Source of the DNA: Athripsodes cinereus
Taxonomy: Eukaryota > Arthropoda > Insecta > Trichoptera > Leptoceridae
Direction of reading: 5' to 3'
Length of the DNA stretch: 64,000 nt
NCBI GenBank assembly: GCA_947579605.1
Contig: OX388322.1
Location: 8,990,001 to 9,054,000 of the forward strand
Each line of letters starts with the position of its first letter. Position 1 is the first letter of the stretch. A model generated the notes under the pieces. That model saw only the letters and a list, made by a program, of their open reading frames with translations. It had not been told where the DNA came from and did not search any database. Positions 1 to 11,838 of the stretch are shown piece by piece. The position numbers and the translations under genes are program-made.

Positions 1-169
1 AATAATTCTTCAAGTATCGATGATATCTTATTTATAATTAATTATTTCACATCAAATGTATTTGCATAATTAATTTTGATTTTTGTAAATTCTTTAATTC
101 TGTGCAGTTTACCGATCAAAAATTACAACAATTTTGATAAATTTCTACACCGATTTCCAAATTCATGAC

Positions 170-392
170 AAAAGTATCACGAGCTAAATGGATTGGCCAC
201 AACATCAGGCACCCAGGACTGCTCATCGCAATCGCAGAGGGTAGAGGACCGAATGCACAAATGGCAGAGGCCGACCGAGAGACGCTTATATGGACCAAAT
301 GAAGGAGGAATATGAACTGTGGCTCATACGTAGAGTTGAAGAGACTGGCTGAGAATAGGGAGGAATGGAGAAGAAAGTCCTAACTCGTTGCA
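170..392 (+). mobile_element. LINE open-reading-frame 3' end, frameshifted remnant
   Basis: Plus-strand reading gives RAKWIGHNIRHPG, then, in shifted frames, YMDQMKEE and SYVELKRLAENREEWRRKS. This is the typical end of arthropod non-LTR retrotransposon reverse transcriptases. At least one frameshift and stops break it, so it is a dead fragment. Confidence 0.75.
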
Positions 393-2701
393 GACCAATC
401 CAATGGATTGTAACTCATTATATATATTATACCAAAAGTATATATCGATATTTATTTTTTCCTCAATATCATTTATTTGTCGTACTAAATTATTTAAGAA
501 TACCAAATATCTTATGTAAATTCCTTAAAGCGAATTATTTTTTTAACCAATCAATGGTGCTTCTAAATATACCTATGTAAATTTCAAGAATTAAAATTTA
601 AACTAATAAATATTTTATTTGATAATTTGCACACTCAGAAATACATTAACCTGGTTACATTTCAGCCAATAATATATTCTATGGACAATTATATTCTTAT
701 TGAATGCATTTAATTTTTATTTACGTCAAATTGTATTTTACAATTGCCAAAAATAGCAATAGCTCCGTATTGCACAAAATAACATGTTACAGTTTCATAA
801 TTCATGTAATTACTAGTTTTTTAGATATCAATTGGACGCTATTTACATTAAAACTATGGCGTATATTAAATTTTGTTCATAGATTTTTTTTAAATAAGGA
901 ATATTTATTAGAATAACCTAGGTTTCGACATGTAAAGCGTTTGTCAAACTAAAATTCTTTTTCTGAATATCGAACTTTACAAAAAAACAACAGATTTCTA
1001 TTTACTCTGACACATTATAGACCTTTAAGTTTCTAAATTAAATAATTTAGAATACATGTATCATAAACCTTTCTTTTCCTATCTCCGTTTGTCCAATCTT
1101 TGTTGTAATGGACGGATTGTAAACATCAAGCAAAAAAATGAAACTAAACACTTATTCACCATAATCACATGTCCGCTAAGTTGTGCAAATCATTATTTCT
1201 GTAAAAACATATCATTATAGGATAAGTTTTATTCTTGTAGTATGATGATAATTCTTTAGAAACAAATTATCTCTACTTCCTTAATAGATTGTATTTTATT
1301 GAAATAATAATATTAAATGTGAATTAATATTCTGATTGCCTTTTCACTCTATAATCAATTCAAAATTTTATGTGGTATCATGCAATATAATGTTGCAAAG
1401 GTATAACCTATTGGAGTGCCAACAGTAGATTGCCACATAAAAATTTTGTGGCGAAAATATTTTAATCGTTTTTCAACCTTTTCTTTAATTGTTAAAAATA
1501 GATTCACAAAAAAAGTACAACTAAGAATCTAAGCAGTTTTATTTTACTATGATGTTAGTGCGATTTCATGGTTTTTAAGATTATTTACAAAAAATGTCGT
1601 AGCGTCTGGTGCATTAAGCTAAAAACTTATCTTGCACTTCAGAATAAGAGTAAAGCAACTAAGTATTATACAATTATGGCATCTTCAACAAGTAGATTTA
1701 CTCTATGTAAAATTTATATATCTATTGCATGTGTATTAAAGTTGATACTTTTATCATGTTTTGTGTATTTTGAAAAATATTATAAAAAAAACTTTATCCT
1801 TGTTTCCTTCAAATAAATGCTGGATATTCTATTTACCCATTTGTATTATATAAATATTTTAAATAAGTATCTACCTACTTAAATAAATTTATTGTTGTAG
1901 TAGATGTGACAAAAAACACCAATATATAAATTATAAAAAAAAATATACTATATTATTATAAAAATGATATGAATCATTATCTATTATAATATATTACTCA
2001 TATTTCATTAGTTAATATAATAAATAAATTTTAGAAAATCACTATTTCACTCTTTAAATTCCTTGAAACTTTTGACATTTAATATTCACTTTTCATTCAA
2101 TGAATTTTATGAATCTTTTTATGTTCCATATATTTATTATTGTTTTAATTTTTTTCAAAGTATGTTTGTTTATAGCATTTTCCGTTTGTTACTTTATCTA
2201 CAAATTTACAAAATTATCGTAATATCATATTCTGAATATATTGTATATTACAATGCAATAAACAAACGGAAATTCTCTCCCTGTTTTGTACTAGGTACAT
2301 ATTATTTTCAAAGTAACTCAATTTTTTAACATCGAGTTCAATCTATTTTAACAGCAAAACTTATTTTAGCTAAACACGGTATTGATTTTATAAATATTAT
2401 CTACATTTTATGGATCATAAATTCAAAGAGATGCTGTAAAAAAATCATACAACAAAATTTGGACATTATTCCAAAATAACTAATCACTTCTCTATTTAAT
2501 TTATGCTTTGTATTTGATAATAATTTATTATTTCATCTTTTTTGTCATTTATTTTATCTTTTTTGGTGTTTATGTATGTACTTATGAGCTTTAAACCATC
2601 CTGTATTGTTATAACATTATATTATTACATAGTTTAAATAAATATATGATTTAAGTGGTTATATTTTGTATTATTTTTGGTCTAACCCCATTCCTTGATT
2701 A

Positions 2702-3100
2702 CACATAACGTCCCTCTTCTGAGTAACTGTCGTATCTGACATTTTTGGCAAAATCGAGTTATGATCACCAATGTGTATTTATATGTGCCCTGCATGTTCA
2801 CACTGAAGACTGTTAACCTATAACTGTTACCGTTATCATGGAACATCTTTCTGATTTGTTGTCTAATTTACGAATTACTCTAAATAAAATTTGTTGTATC
2901 TACTAATTCCTCAAAATTTCATCACAAAAATGATTCTGAGATATATAAGAATAGGTATAAATAAAATAATGTAATATATTTACACTGAATCATATAACTA
3001 GGAGAGACGAAAATATGCACGGCAAAACACTAAAACCGCTCTCCTGAACAATTTAAATTTTAGCAGATACGACTGTTAGTCAGAAGAGGGACGATATGTG
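2702..3100. mobile_element. MITE with about 36-bp terminal inverted repeats
   Basis: The left end CACATAACGTCCCTCTTCTG matches the reverse complement of the right end (CAGAAGAGGGACGATATGTG) with few differences, and the match continues inward to GTCGTATCTG. It is 399 bp and has no ORF. No clear target duplication was seen. Confidence 0.75.
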
Positions 3101-3694
3101 AAAAATATTCGTAATAAGAAAAGCTCTGATCACTTATCTTTATTGATAACTTATTTTTACGGTTTATTTCATTCCCAACAATATTTTTCAAAATTATTTT
3201 GCATACTGCTTTGCATACACAAATATAAGACTGATCTATAATGTTTTTGTGAGCCTTTTACATGTTCAAGAATAAACAATACACATATAAAATATCTCAT
3301 TCACAACACAGTTGGAAAACAAGAATTAACAAAACACAAAAGGGAATCATTTCATAACAATAATGATTTAAGTCAAATCATAAAATATTGGAGTGTCAGT
3401 ACAGAATGTCAATGGAATGTTTAGTATTTAATATGTCAAGAATTAAAATTGCAATAATGTTAAGCCATTTTTGGCAAAATTTCCACGGTTTTTCCTGAAA
3501 GACACTACATAATTTGTAAAAAGGCGGTAACACTAAATATGTCCAACTGCGCCACCTAGGAAGATTTTCATGAAGTTCTTAGCTTTTATTTTGTTTATGG
3601 TCAATTTTCTCTATGAACTTTATTAATATTGCCAAATTAGTTTTTTCAGTCAGATATAGCGAATTTTATATACTCTACATCACAATTTTTGATC

Positions 3695-4597
3695 TTAAAG
3701 GGGCGTTCACATTTGTTCACTCTGGATGATCCTCCAAAATGAAAAGGTGTGAACAGGCGTTTTATCAATCAATAGCGATGACAGAAGAAAGCGATTATTA
3801 CCCGACATAATTTTGATGAAGTCCTTTCATTGAAACGACCATAAACATGTTTTATTATTTGTATTATACTCTAGGAATTTGTATTGAAAGTCAGAATCAT
3901 GTACAAAATTATCATGCTTTCGAGAATTCTATTAATTTGTTTTGTCTTGACATGACAGTGAAAGCGTAGGATGAACAAATGTGGACAGACGTGTTCACTT
4001 TCGATGTATGATCATCCAAAGTGAAGCAATGTGAAGTATTAACTTAAAATCATGTATGTTGGGTAGTAAATCGCTTTCATCTGTCATCGCTAGTGATTGA
4101 TCACTGAAAGTGAAGTTGTAAAGTAGCATTCACAATGCTTCACTTTGGATGATCATCCAGAGTGTCAGGGTCAAACCTGTTCATCGAAAGTGAACACGTC
4201 TGTTCAAACTTGTTCATCCTATGCTTTCACTGCCATGTCAACACTCTCAGTCATGTTGTATGTAGTTTAACATATTTTCGTACAAAAATAATTAAACAAA
4301 TTCAAAAATGAAAAATAACACATAAAATAAATTAATATAGCTCTCGACTGCATAATAATTTTGTACATGATTCTGACATTCAATACAAATTCATAGAGAA
4401 TAAAACAAATAATAAGATGAAACTTGTTTATGGTCGTCTCAGTGAAAGGTCCTTTCATCGAAATTATGACGAGTGGTAATCTTTTTCCTCCGTCATCGCT
4501 AGTGATCACTATTGATGAAACGCCTGTTCACACCTGTTCATCTTGGAGGATCATCCGGAGTGATCACTGGAAGTGAACGTATGTGAACGACCCTTAA
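3695..4597. mobile_element. TTAA-flanked foldback element (piggyBac-like MITE candidate)
   Basis: About 900 bp bounded by TTAA at 3695-3698 and 4594-4597. The ends are inverted (GGGGCGTTCACAT / ATGTGAACGACCC), and the inverted match continues in blocks almost to the centre near 4080. Copies of CACTTTGGATGATCATCC recur inside. It has no coding capacity. Confidence 0.75.
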
Positions 4598-4777
4598 TGC
4601 CATGACGATTTTATATTTTTTTTTTTAATATATTATTGTAATATTGGCGACTTTGACATGTTCATGTAGCGAATAATATTTCATTTAACTGGCAATTCAA
4701 TTATTCGTCAAACTCTGCAGTGGCGTGGTCGTCGGTTCGGCTGTTTCGTCTTCTGAAAAGCAAAAGAAAACCAGAAA

Positions 4778-4814
4778 ATGGGTGTTGATATTGAAATCAT
4801 CAGGCAAGGAGACG
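4778..4814 (+). CDS. FKBP12: FKBP12 coding exon 1
   Basis: Encodes [12 protein letters not shown] plus the first base of Gly13. The donor is G|GTAAAT at 4815. Upstream, about 4700-4777 is locally GC-richer (TGGCGTGGTCGTCGG) and is the likely 5' UTR. Confidence 0.93.
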
Positions 4815-6912
4815 GTAAATATATTAATTTCGAAATTGCATAGCTTTTTCAATTGCGCATATCACGTTTTCTGTTAGGTTCATTATGCCGGTTAACTGCC
4901 GGCGCCCGCCATGTTCATGGCTTCAATTCTCTTGGCATAAATTACGGAAGTTTTTTAAGATGTGATCATTTTCCAGTTTTTGGCAAATGTTTTAATTTCA
5001 TCGCTGGAATCAGATTTGATGTAATGTTGAAAATTTATTTTTTTATGTTTATGACGTTTATTCACCCAGCAGCATTTCGTGATCAAGGATACTGCCAGAG
5101 TGATTAACATTTGCACAATGTTCAGTTTATCTAAATAATTATCAGTTTTTCTCGTGACATGAACAAAAGTGCACCCGATTATTTTCAATAGATATCATGC
5201 ACTGTGTATGACCTTGAAGTTCACGCATAGTGTGATTACCAAAATTGTCTAGATGTCTACTAAGTACGCATTTTGTAAAACGGGTATTTCGCATGGATGA
5301 AATTCCCATAACAGCTTTTTTTATATCAGCATAACTTCACTTCTCATTATTGATTTGAATGAGAATCCGCATAGTATTTTTTTATACTTTTATTTTGCAC
5401 ACCTGTATTACTTGCAAATTATTTGACAGATTCACACTTGGAATTGATTTCATTAGAAAATCTATACCCTGTCTGTGGAACCCACAAGGATCAGTTGAAT
5501 TTTTAAGCATAACTGAGTGAAGCAAAGGTCATGTCACTTATTGTTGGTTATACATAATAAATGAATAACATTGTGAGAATGCAAAACATAACCATAAGTT
5601 ATTATTTAGACTACACCCATTTAAGTTAATGTAATATAATGCTATACTATGTAAAGCTTCAACTCTAAAATTATGTGATTGATGCAGGAAATTGACTTTT
5701 CGTCACTGCCAATGTTTACATATTGTGAAAAATAATGCTCAATAGATTGTTTAGAAAATTAAGTCTTAAATTATTATTTTTTATCAAGACATTTGCCACT
5801 TTAAAAATGATTTGTTGTCCCTGGATTGCTAAATATCAGTTTATAAAACCCTTAAAAATATCAAATAAATATTTAATAAAAGCCATGCAGATATGTGTCA
5901 ATAACATGGCTAAAAAATACATCATGGCGCCCTTGAGATGGTCACGGGATGGTGAAACGGCGCCACATATAAATATGTAGTCCGATTATTATTATTCTGA
6001 TGCAGATATAAGTAATGACATGGCTAAAAAGCACATCATGATTAAGATGTGTGTCCACAGGTCAAATTTTTTTTCTACTACTATGTCATTATGGAAAATC
6101 GTGGACTAACTGCATGTAATAAACATGCATATTGTCCTCTCTGTGGCATTAAGAAAATAGGACATTCAGGATGGGTAGCATGCTTCATCACTAAGTTTTA
6201 TATGTTTATTATCTTAAAATATAAAATAACACATTATGTGAGATTTTACAAACACCTGCCTTTTGCAGGGCTCTCGAAAATTTACAGAAAAGTGTAGGAA
6301 ACCTATACTTGGCTGGAGACTCCACATTTTTTTAATATTCCTATATGTTTATTTTGATGTTTGCAGGAACAACCTACCCTAAGACGGGACAAACTGTAGT
6401 AGTCCACTACACAGGCACCCTGACCAATGGCACCAAGTTTGACTCCTCCCGTGACAGAGGACAGCCTTTCAAGTTCACCATCGGCAGAGGAGATGTCATC
6501 AAGGGATGGGATCAGGGACTCGCTCAGGTAACCTAAATAAAATATCACTGCAGTCAATATGTAATATAATGACTTCACCATTTGAGTTTTAATTGGTGCT
6601 ATTTAAATGTCGTTATCTTTCTCTTAAAGCAGATAAATTGTTTGAGTAATATTTTTGAAGTCCTAATAAACGTTTTTTCACAAATATTGACTTATTATTA
6701 ATATTGATATAAATGATTTCAACTAAAATATGAGAAAAATTTCCATAAATTTTTATAACATTATTGGTTGTTTTTTTTTCTAGATGTCCGTTGGTGAGCG
6801 CGCTAAATTGACTTGCTCCCCGGACTTTGCCTATGGATCTCGAGGTCATCCTGGTGTCATTCCACCAAACGCCACCCTCATATTTGACGTGGAACTCCTG
6901 CGTGTTGAATAA
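4778..6912 (+). CDS. FKBP12: FKBP12-type peptidyl-prolyl cis-trans isomerase (FK506-binding protein), 3 exons
   Basis: Complete three-exon gene joining 4778-4814, 6367-6527 and 6784-6912, with phases matching across both GT/AG introns. It gives 108 residues including Met, the same length as human FKBP12. The protein starts [13 protein letters not shown] and ends [11 protein letters not shown]. The FK506/rapamycin and proline pocket residues are present: Tyr27, Phe37, Asp38, Phe47, Val56, Ile57, Trp60, Tyr83, His88, Ile92 and Phe100, numbered from Met1. There is no signal peptide or extra domain, so it should be the cytosolic single-domain form. The family catalyses proline cis-trans isomerisation and binds ryanodine and TGF-beta type I receptors; those roles are family knowledge. 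The start is chosen because the frame matches the family from residue 1 and the context AAAATGG is good. Intron 1 holds a SINE copy that ends about 30 bases before the acceptor. Confidence 0.97.
5927..6000 (+). repeat. copy of the GCGCCCTTGA...(ATT)n tail repeat
   Basis: Reads GCGCCCTTGAGATGG, then ACGGCGCCACATATAAATAT, ending in ATTATTATTATT. Related copies lie at 7487, 23922, 33690, 33884 (inverted) and 36425 (minus, next to a LINE end). Confidence 0.55.
6112..6335 (-). mobile_element. SINE copy in FKBP12 intron 1
   Basis: Matches the dispersed family defined by AATAAACATGCA, CATTCAGGATGGGTAGC, ACACCTGCCTTTT, GGCTGGAGACTCCAC. It lacks the CATCACGG end. It stops about 30 bases before the exon 2 acceptor. 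Confidence 0.65.
6367..6527 (+). CDS. FKBP12: FKBP12 coding exon 2
   Basis: Acceptor TTTGCAG ends at 6366. The exon encodes residues 13-66, including the VVVHYTGTL strand, the [12 protein letters not shown] loop and [11 protein letters not shown] with the pocket-floor Trp60. Donor GTAACC starts at 6528. Confidence 0.97.
6784..6912 (+). CDS. FKBP12: FKBP12 coding exon 3
   Basis: Acceptor TTTTCTAG ends at 6783. The exon encodes residues 67-108, from MSVGERAKL to the stop TAA. It contains the 80s loop with Tyr83 and GHPG, which contacts FK506 and partner proteins in the family. Confidence 0.97.
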   Translation: MSVGERAKLTCSPDFAYGSRGHPGVIPPNATLIFDVELLRVE

Positions 6913-7381
6913 ACATGCATACTATTGTAAATTGTACTAAATAAGATCAACTCTGCCTTATTAACATACCTTTAAAACATCGTCTTTTTAAGATTGTTGC
7001 CGCTTTGAAAAAGGATAAAACTTCAGTATTGTCGTTGTTCCCACGAAGCAAAATGGATGGTAGATACATAATGCTTAGTGTTGGCAATTTCATTTCACAG
7101 TTGTAATAATCCGTGTATAGATATGATTATTTATTATCGCAATAATGGGATATGGAAATCTAGTTAGTAATATTATGTAAACAATATTTGACAATCCTTT
7201 TATCTATGGAATTTTATTCAAAGGTGACATTTTACAGCATTATTCAATGGAAAACAAACAGGACAGAGTTTTACAACAGTCAGTGTATCTTCAATTCTAT
7301 GCATTTGTTTATTTTGATATTTTCCATATTATGTATAAATCACTGCCACCATTTCTATATAACTGTAAATTTTACTTTAAC

Positions 7382-7387
7382 AATAAA
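7382..7387 (+). terminator. candidate poly(A) signal of FKBP12
   Basis: AATAAA 470 bases after the FKBP12 stop. Another AATAAA overlaps the stop codon itself (6908-6913). Which one is used cannot be told from the sequence, and such hexamers are common by chance in AT-rich DNA. Confidence 0.35.
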
Positions 7388-8309
7388 TTAGTACCACTTA
7401 TGTCATCTTTTGATTACACATTATTTTTTAAATGGCAATTTTTCAATTGTCATTTTTAATAATGGAGGCGGATATTATGACATATGTTGAGAAGCGCCCT
7501 TGAGGGTATACCATCATTGTAAGGCACTATAAAAGTTGTCCAATTATTATAATATAAATAATATTATTTTTTTATCTTTCATTTATTGCTTTTCTCAACA
7601 TTTTGTGATCTATGTACAATTATTTTTAGTTTAAAATATAATATTATGAATCAAAGTCTTGCCTTTTATTTATTTATGATATCCAAACATTTTTATATAT
7701 GTAGCTGTTTTTTTATTAAATTTAAAAAAAATTATTAAAATTTTAGTTCTAGCGACAAAATAATTTTTTATCTATAAGAAATATTGAAAATATTATTTTG
7801 TATGATGGTAATAGTATTATGAACTAGTAAGATATAATATTCCATGCATTTTACAGCCTGTCCATGAGGTATTTTTGTCTGTGGTTGCTGGCGCTATGTA
7901 GTTCAGGCTGTATATGCTGATTTTCTGGACATTGTACTGTGTGAGGATTGTTGATAATTTGTAAACCTGGACAAAAAAATATTACTTGCTCTATGAAGTC
8001 TCTAACATGAAATTGGTCACCTACCTTTCTGCAAGTTTTTGAGTTTCGTTTTAAAATGGTATTAAACATTGAATAGAATGTATTTTTCTGTTCAGCTATA
8101 ATGTTTACCGCTCATGACTATAATTCTAACATAAATTATTTTTTTTTAATGCGAACCTTGTCCCTGATTACTTTGTAGAGTGCCATGTTTATTTCATGCA
8201 CTCGGTCTGCTTACTACTTTACTTGTGGGAAATTGTATGGTGGTAAGATAGATTTTATAGTAATATTCGTTACATCACTAGTAAATACCTGCTGCCTGGT
8301 ATGTTAGAT

Positions 8310-8562
8310 TTGTATAGACTACTACTACACACTATACCATCACGGCACATCCCACAAGTGGGGCAGCCAGCCGCATATAATAAACATGCAAGCTGTCCTC
8401 TCTGTGCCAATATAAAATCAAGATATTCAGGATGGGTAGCAAACCTCATCGCTGAATTTGAGATGTAATATGCCTTAATTTTTTTGAACACCTGCCTTTT
8501 ACAGGACACTCGAGAAGAGTGGGAGACCAATTCTTTACCGAGTGCTCCACGGGTTACAGGAT
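8310..8562 (-). mobile_element. SINE copy, near full length
   Basis: In plus-strand reading: TACCATCACGGCACATCCCA, CAAGTGGGGCAGCCAGC, AATAAACATGCAAG, CAGGATGGGTAGCAAACC, ACACCTGCCTTTTACAGGAC, TCGAGAAG, and TGCTCCACG. The sense orientation, ending in the GGTATAGT-type tail, is the minus strand. Confidence 0.7.
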
Positions 8563-9119
8563 TAGTACAGTCTACACATCTATTTGATTTTAAAAAAAAT
8601 TATAAAAACTCAGGAGTAGAAAACCATTGAGAGTACATTAAAAATATTTGATGAGTGTAAATATATATGAAAAAAAAAAACATTTACTGCCATTACTTGA
8701 ATGCTTTCCTATTATTTTGCAGAAAATATGTTATATTGAATACTGTGGTGCTATATATTTGGATCTTTATAAAATTTAAATAAATTAGTAATCATAGTTA
8801 GCATATTATAATGATTTGCATTGAAATAATTACATTATTTAATTTTGAGTAATATTATATAAATAAAAATATTATTTTCCTTATTCATTAGATTGTTTGA
8901 AAATAGACAATTTAAGTGGTTTCGTTGCCGCCATGATTATGATACTTGCCAGCCTTGCCAACATTAACAGCTTGTCGATTTTTACAAGATAAAAATATTA
9001 AAGTTTTATGGGCAGCGTAGTCTTTTTATTTACTTTATTTAGAATTTGTCATTGTAAATCATTTATTGGCTCTATTCCGTGCATTTTTGTCGTCTGCATT
9101 ATGATGTGATCGGTGGAAA

Positions 9120-9272
9120 ATGGATACGCTGGCCACACTGATAATAGAGTTTTACAGCCATAGACAAGAAAGAGACATAGAGAAGAGAAATGGAAATGAT
9201 CTAGGAGGCAGTGCACCACCATTATCGGGCGACATGTTGATTTTTCGCTGTAAGTTTGTTCAAAGCCGATAG
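9120..9272 (+). CDS. small ORF of unknown nature, 50 codons, possibly part of a spliced leader
   Basis: ATG in a good context (AAAATGG) followed by 50 open codons, beginning MDTLATLIIEFYSHRQERD and ending at TAG 9272. The region is less AT-rich than its surroundings. A good donor, CT|GTAAGT, lies at 9250 inside it. It resembles no family I recognise. It could be a short peptide, an upstream non-coding exon, or chance. If spliced at 9250 to 30677 it would not be in the G-alpha-s frame. Confidence 0.2.
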   Translation: MDTLATLIIEFYSHRQERDIEKRNGNDLGGSAPPLSGDMLIFRCKFVQSR

Positions 9273-11315
9273 TAATTTAGTGCTATTCCTAGACGATATC
9301 TTTTAGTTTATTGATGCACGTACGAATATTAATGCCAGTGTTTTGAAGTGTTAACTGCCGGTTCGAAGTCAGCGTCCGACCTTTCAAAAATCTGGAAATC
9401 TCGTTACTCATAAGCCAGGGGTGTGTGTGTAGTTTCGCTCGAGACCGACAGAGTACAGTGATATTTGTGTCAAAATAATCTTAATGCTATTTATAAATAT
9501 TATTTGGTAGCTTTCTCTCACGCTTGGACTTGAATAGTCATTTTTGTGCTATTATTAAACACGTAAGTTTATAAATAATACGACTTCCCCAAGATCTCTC
9601 GCTTATAATATGTACGTTACATCTAGTATTAGTATACATCTGAATAATCTTATGGCGACTCCGGACCGGCCGAAACATAACATGTATTTTATAATGCTTT
9701 ACTATCACTGGAACATAACTGCACTCTCGTATACTTTGTCAAATCATGTGGCTCCTTTATTTTATATCTTTCAATGGATTGTTGCTATGGGTATTGAAAT
9801 TTGTTTTCTGCTTCAAGCTAACATCATTCACTTGTGAGATCTCCTACTTTTCAAAGTGTACAAAATGTAAAGTAAACTATTTTAAAGTTAACAAAAACTT
9901 ATTTTAAATACATTTTGTACGAGTACCGACGTTCCGAATGTTTTGAACTTTACATTTTCCGAATATTTTCCTGTGAATGGATGCCATTTTCACTGGAAAG
10001 TTTTGACATTTAAGTTTTTCGAATTGGATTATGTTATGATAACAATATCTCCCATACGAGAGAAATAGTTCCAATCGTGTTTATAGTCAATTGTTTTTAG
10101 TACTAATTATTTAGTAAATCGAAATGCAATATTTCATTATTAAGAATATTAGTGATAATAATGAGCTTCTTGGAGAATTTTTTTTGTCACTAATGTATTT
10201 TTAACCCTTTTTATAGAGTTAACTTGCTCTAGTGTAATTTTGTTAAATATCCATTCTCATAAATAAGAATATTTTCTGAAGAAAATGTTGGATAATATTG
10301 TTCAAAAAACTGCGACATTTCTGACATTGAAGAACATAACTAATTTGAGTTTATCTACAATTTTAGGAAGTGATGGAACACCAAAATAATTCTTTTCAAA
10401 CATTATAATTCTTTTTTTACCAAAACACTGGCATTAATAAAATAAGTTATTAGGGTACAATAATATATAACTATAAACAGATATTGGCTACAGAATAAAT
10501 AGTGTCAATATAATAGAAAAACTTGAAATGACACATGCAGTAAAATAAAATCACACTATTTTCGTAATTAATTAAGTTAATTTTTTTTCTGCTATGAATA
10601 GGCAAATAAGATGTTTATTAATTTAAATCACATAATAAGTGAATAATTTAATATTTGGAAGTAATAAAAATTTAAAATTTGAAATGAAATGCAATAAGCA
10701 ATGTTTTAGAGCTTTATTTTAATTTAGTATATTTTATTATAAATCCACAGTGAATCAAGCTACAACATCCGTCGAGTAATCTCGGAATAGAGAAGACAAG
10801 GCGTAGCTATCAACATGGAAGATAATATCTGAAGGCTCCAGTATTGAGGGCCGATACAACGAGCAAGTTTACCAACACGACAGTGATTGCATATCGCTCG
10901 ATAATAATAATAATATAATATGAGACATTAGTCTAAACATCTGGTAAAACACGTTGAACTCTAGATTTTGTCATTTTAAATAATTAAAATAATATAATTA
11001 TATAGTAATATATACTTAATTTTTAAATTGTAGTTAATTATTATTATTGGTGTATAGATATATTTTCACAGCTTATCAAAAGAGCAATAATATATAATTT
11101 AATAAAGCTTAAAACACAAATCCTTGTTAAAAGTATTATAATATTACTTCACTGTAACTGGACCTCTGTGGGATATACCTATTTACAATTCAATATAATT
11201 ATTGTGATTCAATCTTATAAAACTGTCCACTATACTATACTTATTTAATAACTGTACACAATATACATAATATAATCCAAAGAAAGAGTTTTGTGCAGTT
11301 GTAAGATAAAAGATG

Positions 11316-11804
11316 TTATCAAGTGCATTTAAAGAGTCATTTTAAATATCATAGACGGTTAATCTGTGTTACGTGAGTGTTTTGTAAGGTGAGCTAGTGA
11401 GGATTACTAAATATAATTCAATAAGCAAAAGTGAGCGCGTGCCTGTTTAGTAGTTTTGTGCAAAGAGTTTGCTGAGTTAATATTAAAAAAATAATTGTCG
11501 AATAATAACAACTGTGTGCTTTGTTTGTATAAAGCGTTTATAGTTTTGTGTTTGGGAAGTTTGGGGAGAGGAGTAGCGTGGCCCGCGAGGGGTGTTTGGG
11601 GGGCCCGGGGGGGGCGGGCGGTGGTGGCCCCAAAGAGAACAAAAGTAGTGTAGAAGTGGGGAGTAGTAGCAGTAAGAACCAGCAACTACAACAGTTGGTG
11701 TCCAGTGAGTCGCCGCCCGCAGTTGCGGTTGCGGCGGCCCCCCCTACTACCACGGCAGCCAGGGAGAGGACCACGCCTGACAACTCACCCACGCCTGCTT
11801 GCTG
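11316..11804 (+). other. Galphas: probable 5' leader exon of G-alpha-s (5' end not defined)
   Basis: A GC-rich patch (about 11560-11804, with poly-Gly, Ser, Gln and Ala/Pro/Thr codons if translated) in an otherwise very AT-rich region. It ends in a strong donor, CTG|GTAAGA, at 11805. No ATG occurs on this strand from 11316 to the donor, as expected for a selected 5' UTR. From 11533 one frame is open to the donor, and joining it to the acceptor at 30677 keeps the frame open into the MGCF start of G-alpha-s. The assignment to this gene is an inference from the donor, phase, strand and lack of another nearby downstream gene. The transcription start is not visible, and other leader exons may exist. 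Confidence 0.55.
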
Positions 11805-11838
11805 GTAAGACACGTTCACCATTCTGCTACACTTTTTT

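Larger units (their letters stand above)
1..4699. other. intergenic DNA upstream of FKBP12
   Basis: No gene seen. AT-rich spacer with a LINE 3' remnant (170-392), an inverted-repeat element (2702-3100) and a TTAA-flanked foldback element (3695-4597). Confidence 0.6.
7388..11315. other. intergenic DNA between FKBP12 and the G-alpha-s leader
   Basis: No recognised gene. Contains a tail-repeat copy (7487-7560), a SINE (8310-8562), one small candidate ORF (9120-9272) and otherwise AT-rich sequence. A GC-richer patch at about 9300-9470 could be a promoter or a leader, with nothing decisive. Confidence 0.5.

Noticed and set aside
6303..6581. 92-codon minus-strand ORF overlapping FKBP12 exon 2
   Set aside because: An antisense shadow of the FKBP12 exon.
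11548..11808. Reading this stretch as an ordinary 86-codon protein starting at 11548
   Set aside because: The first codon is GTG, not ATG, and no ATG exists in the exon. It is better treated as a 5' leader with a possible non-AUG extension.
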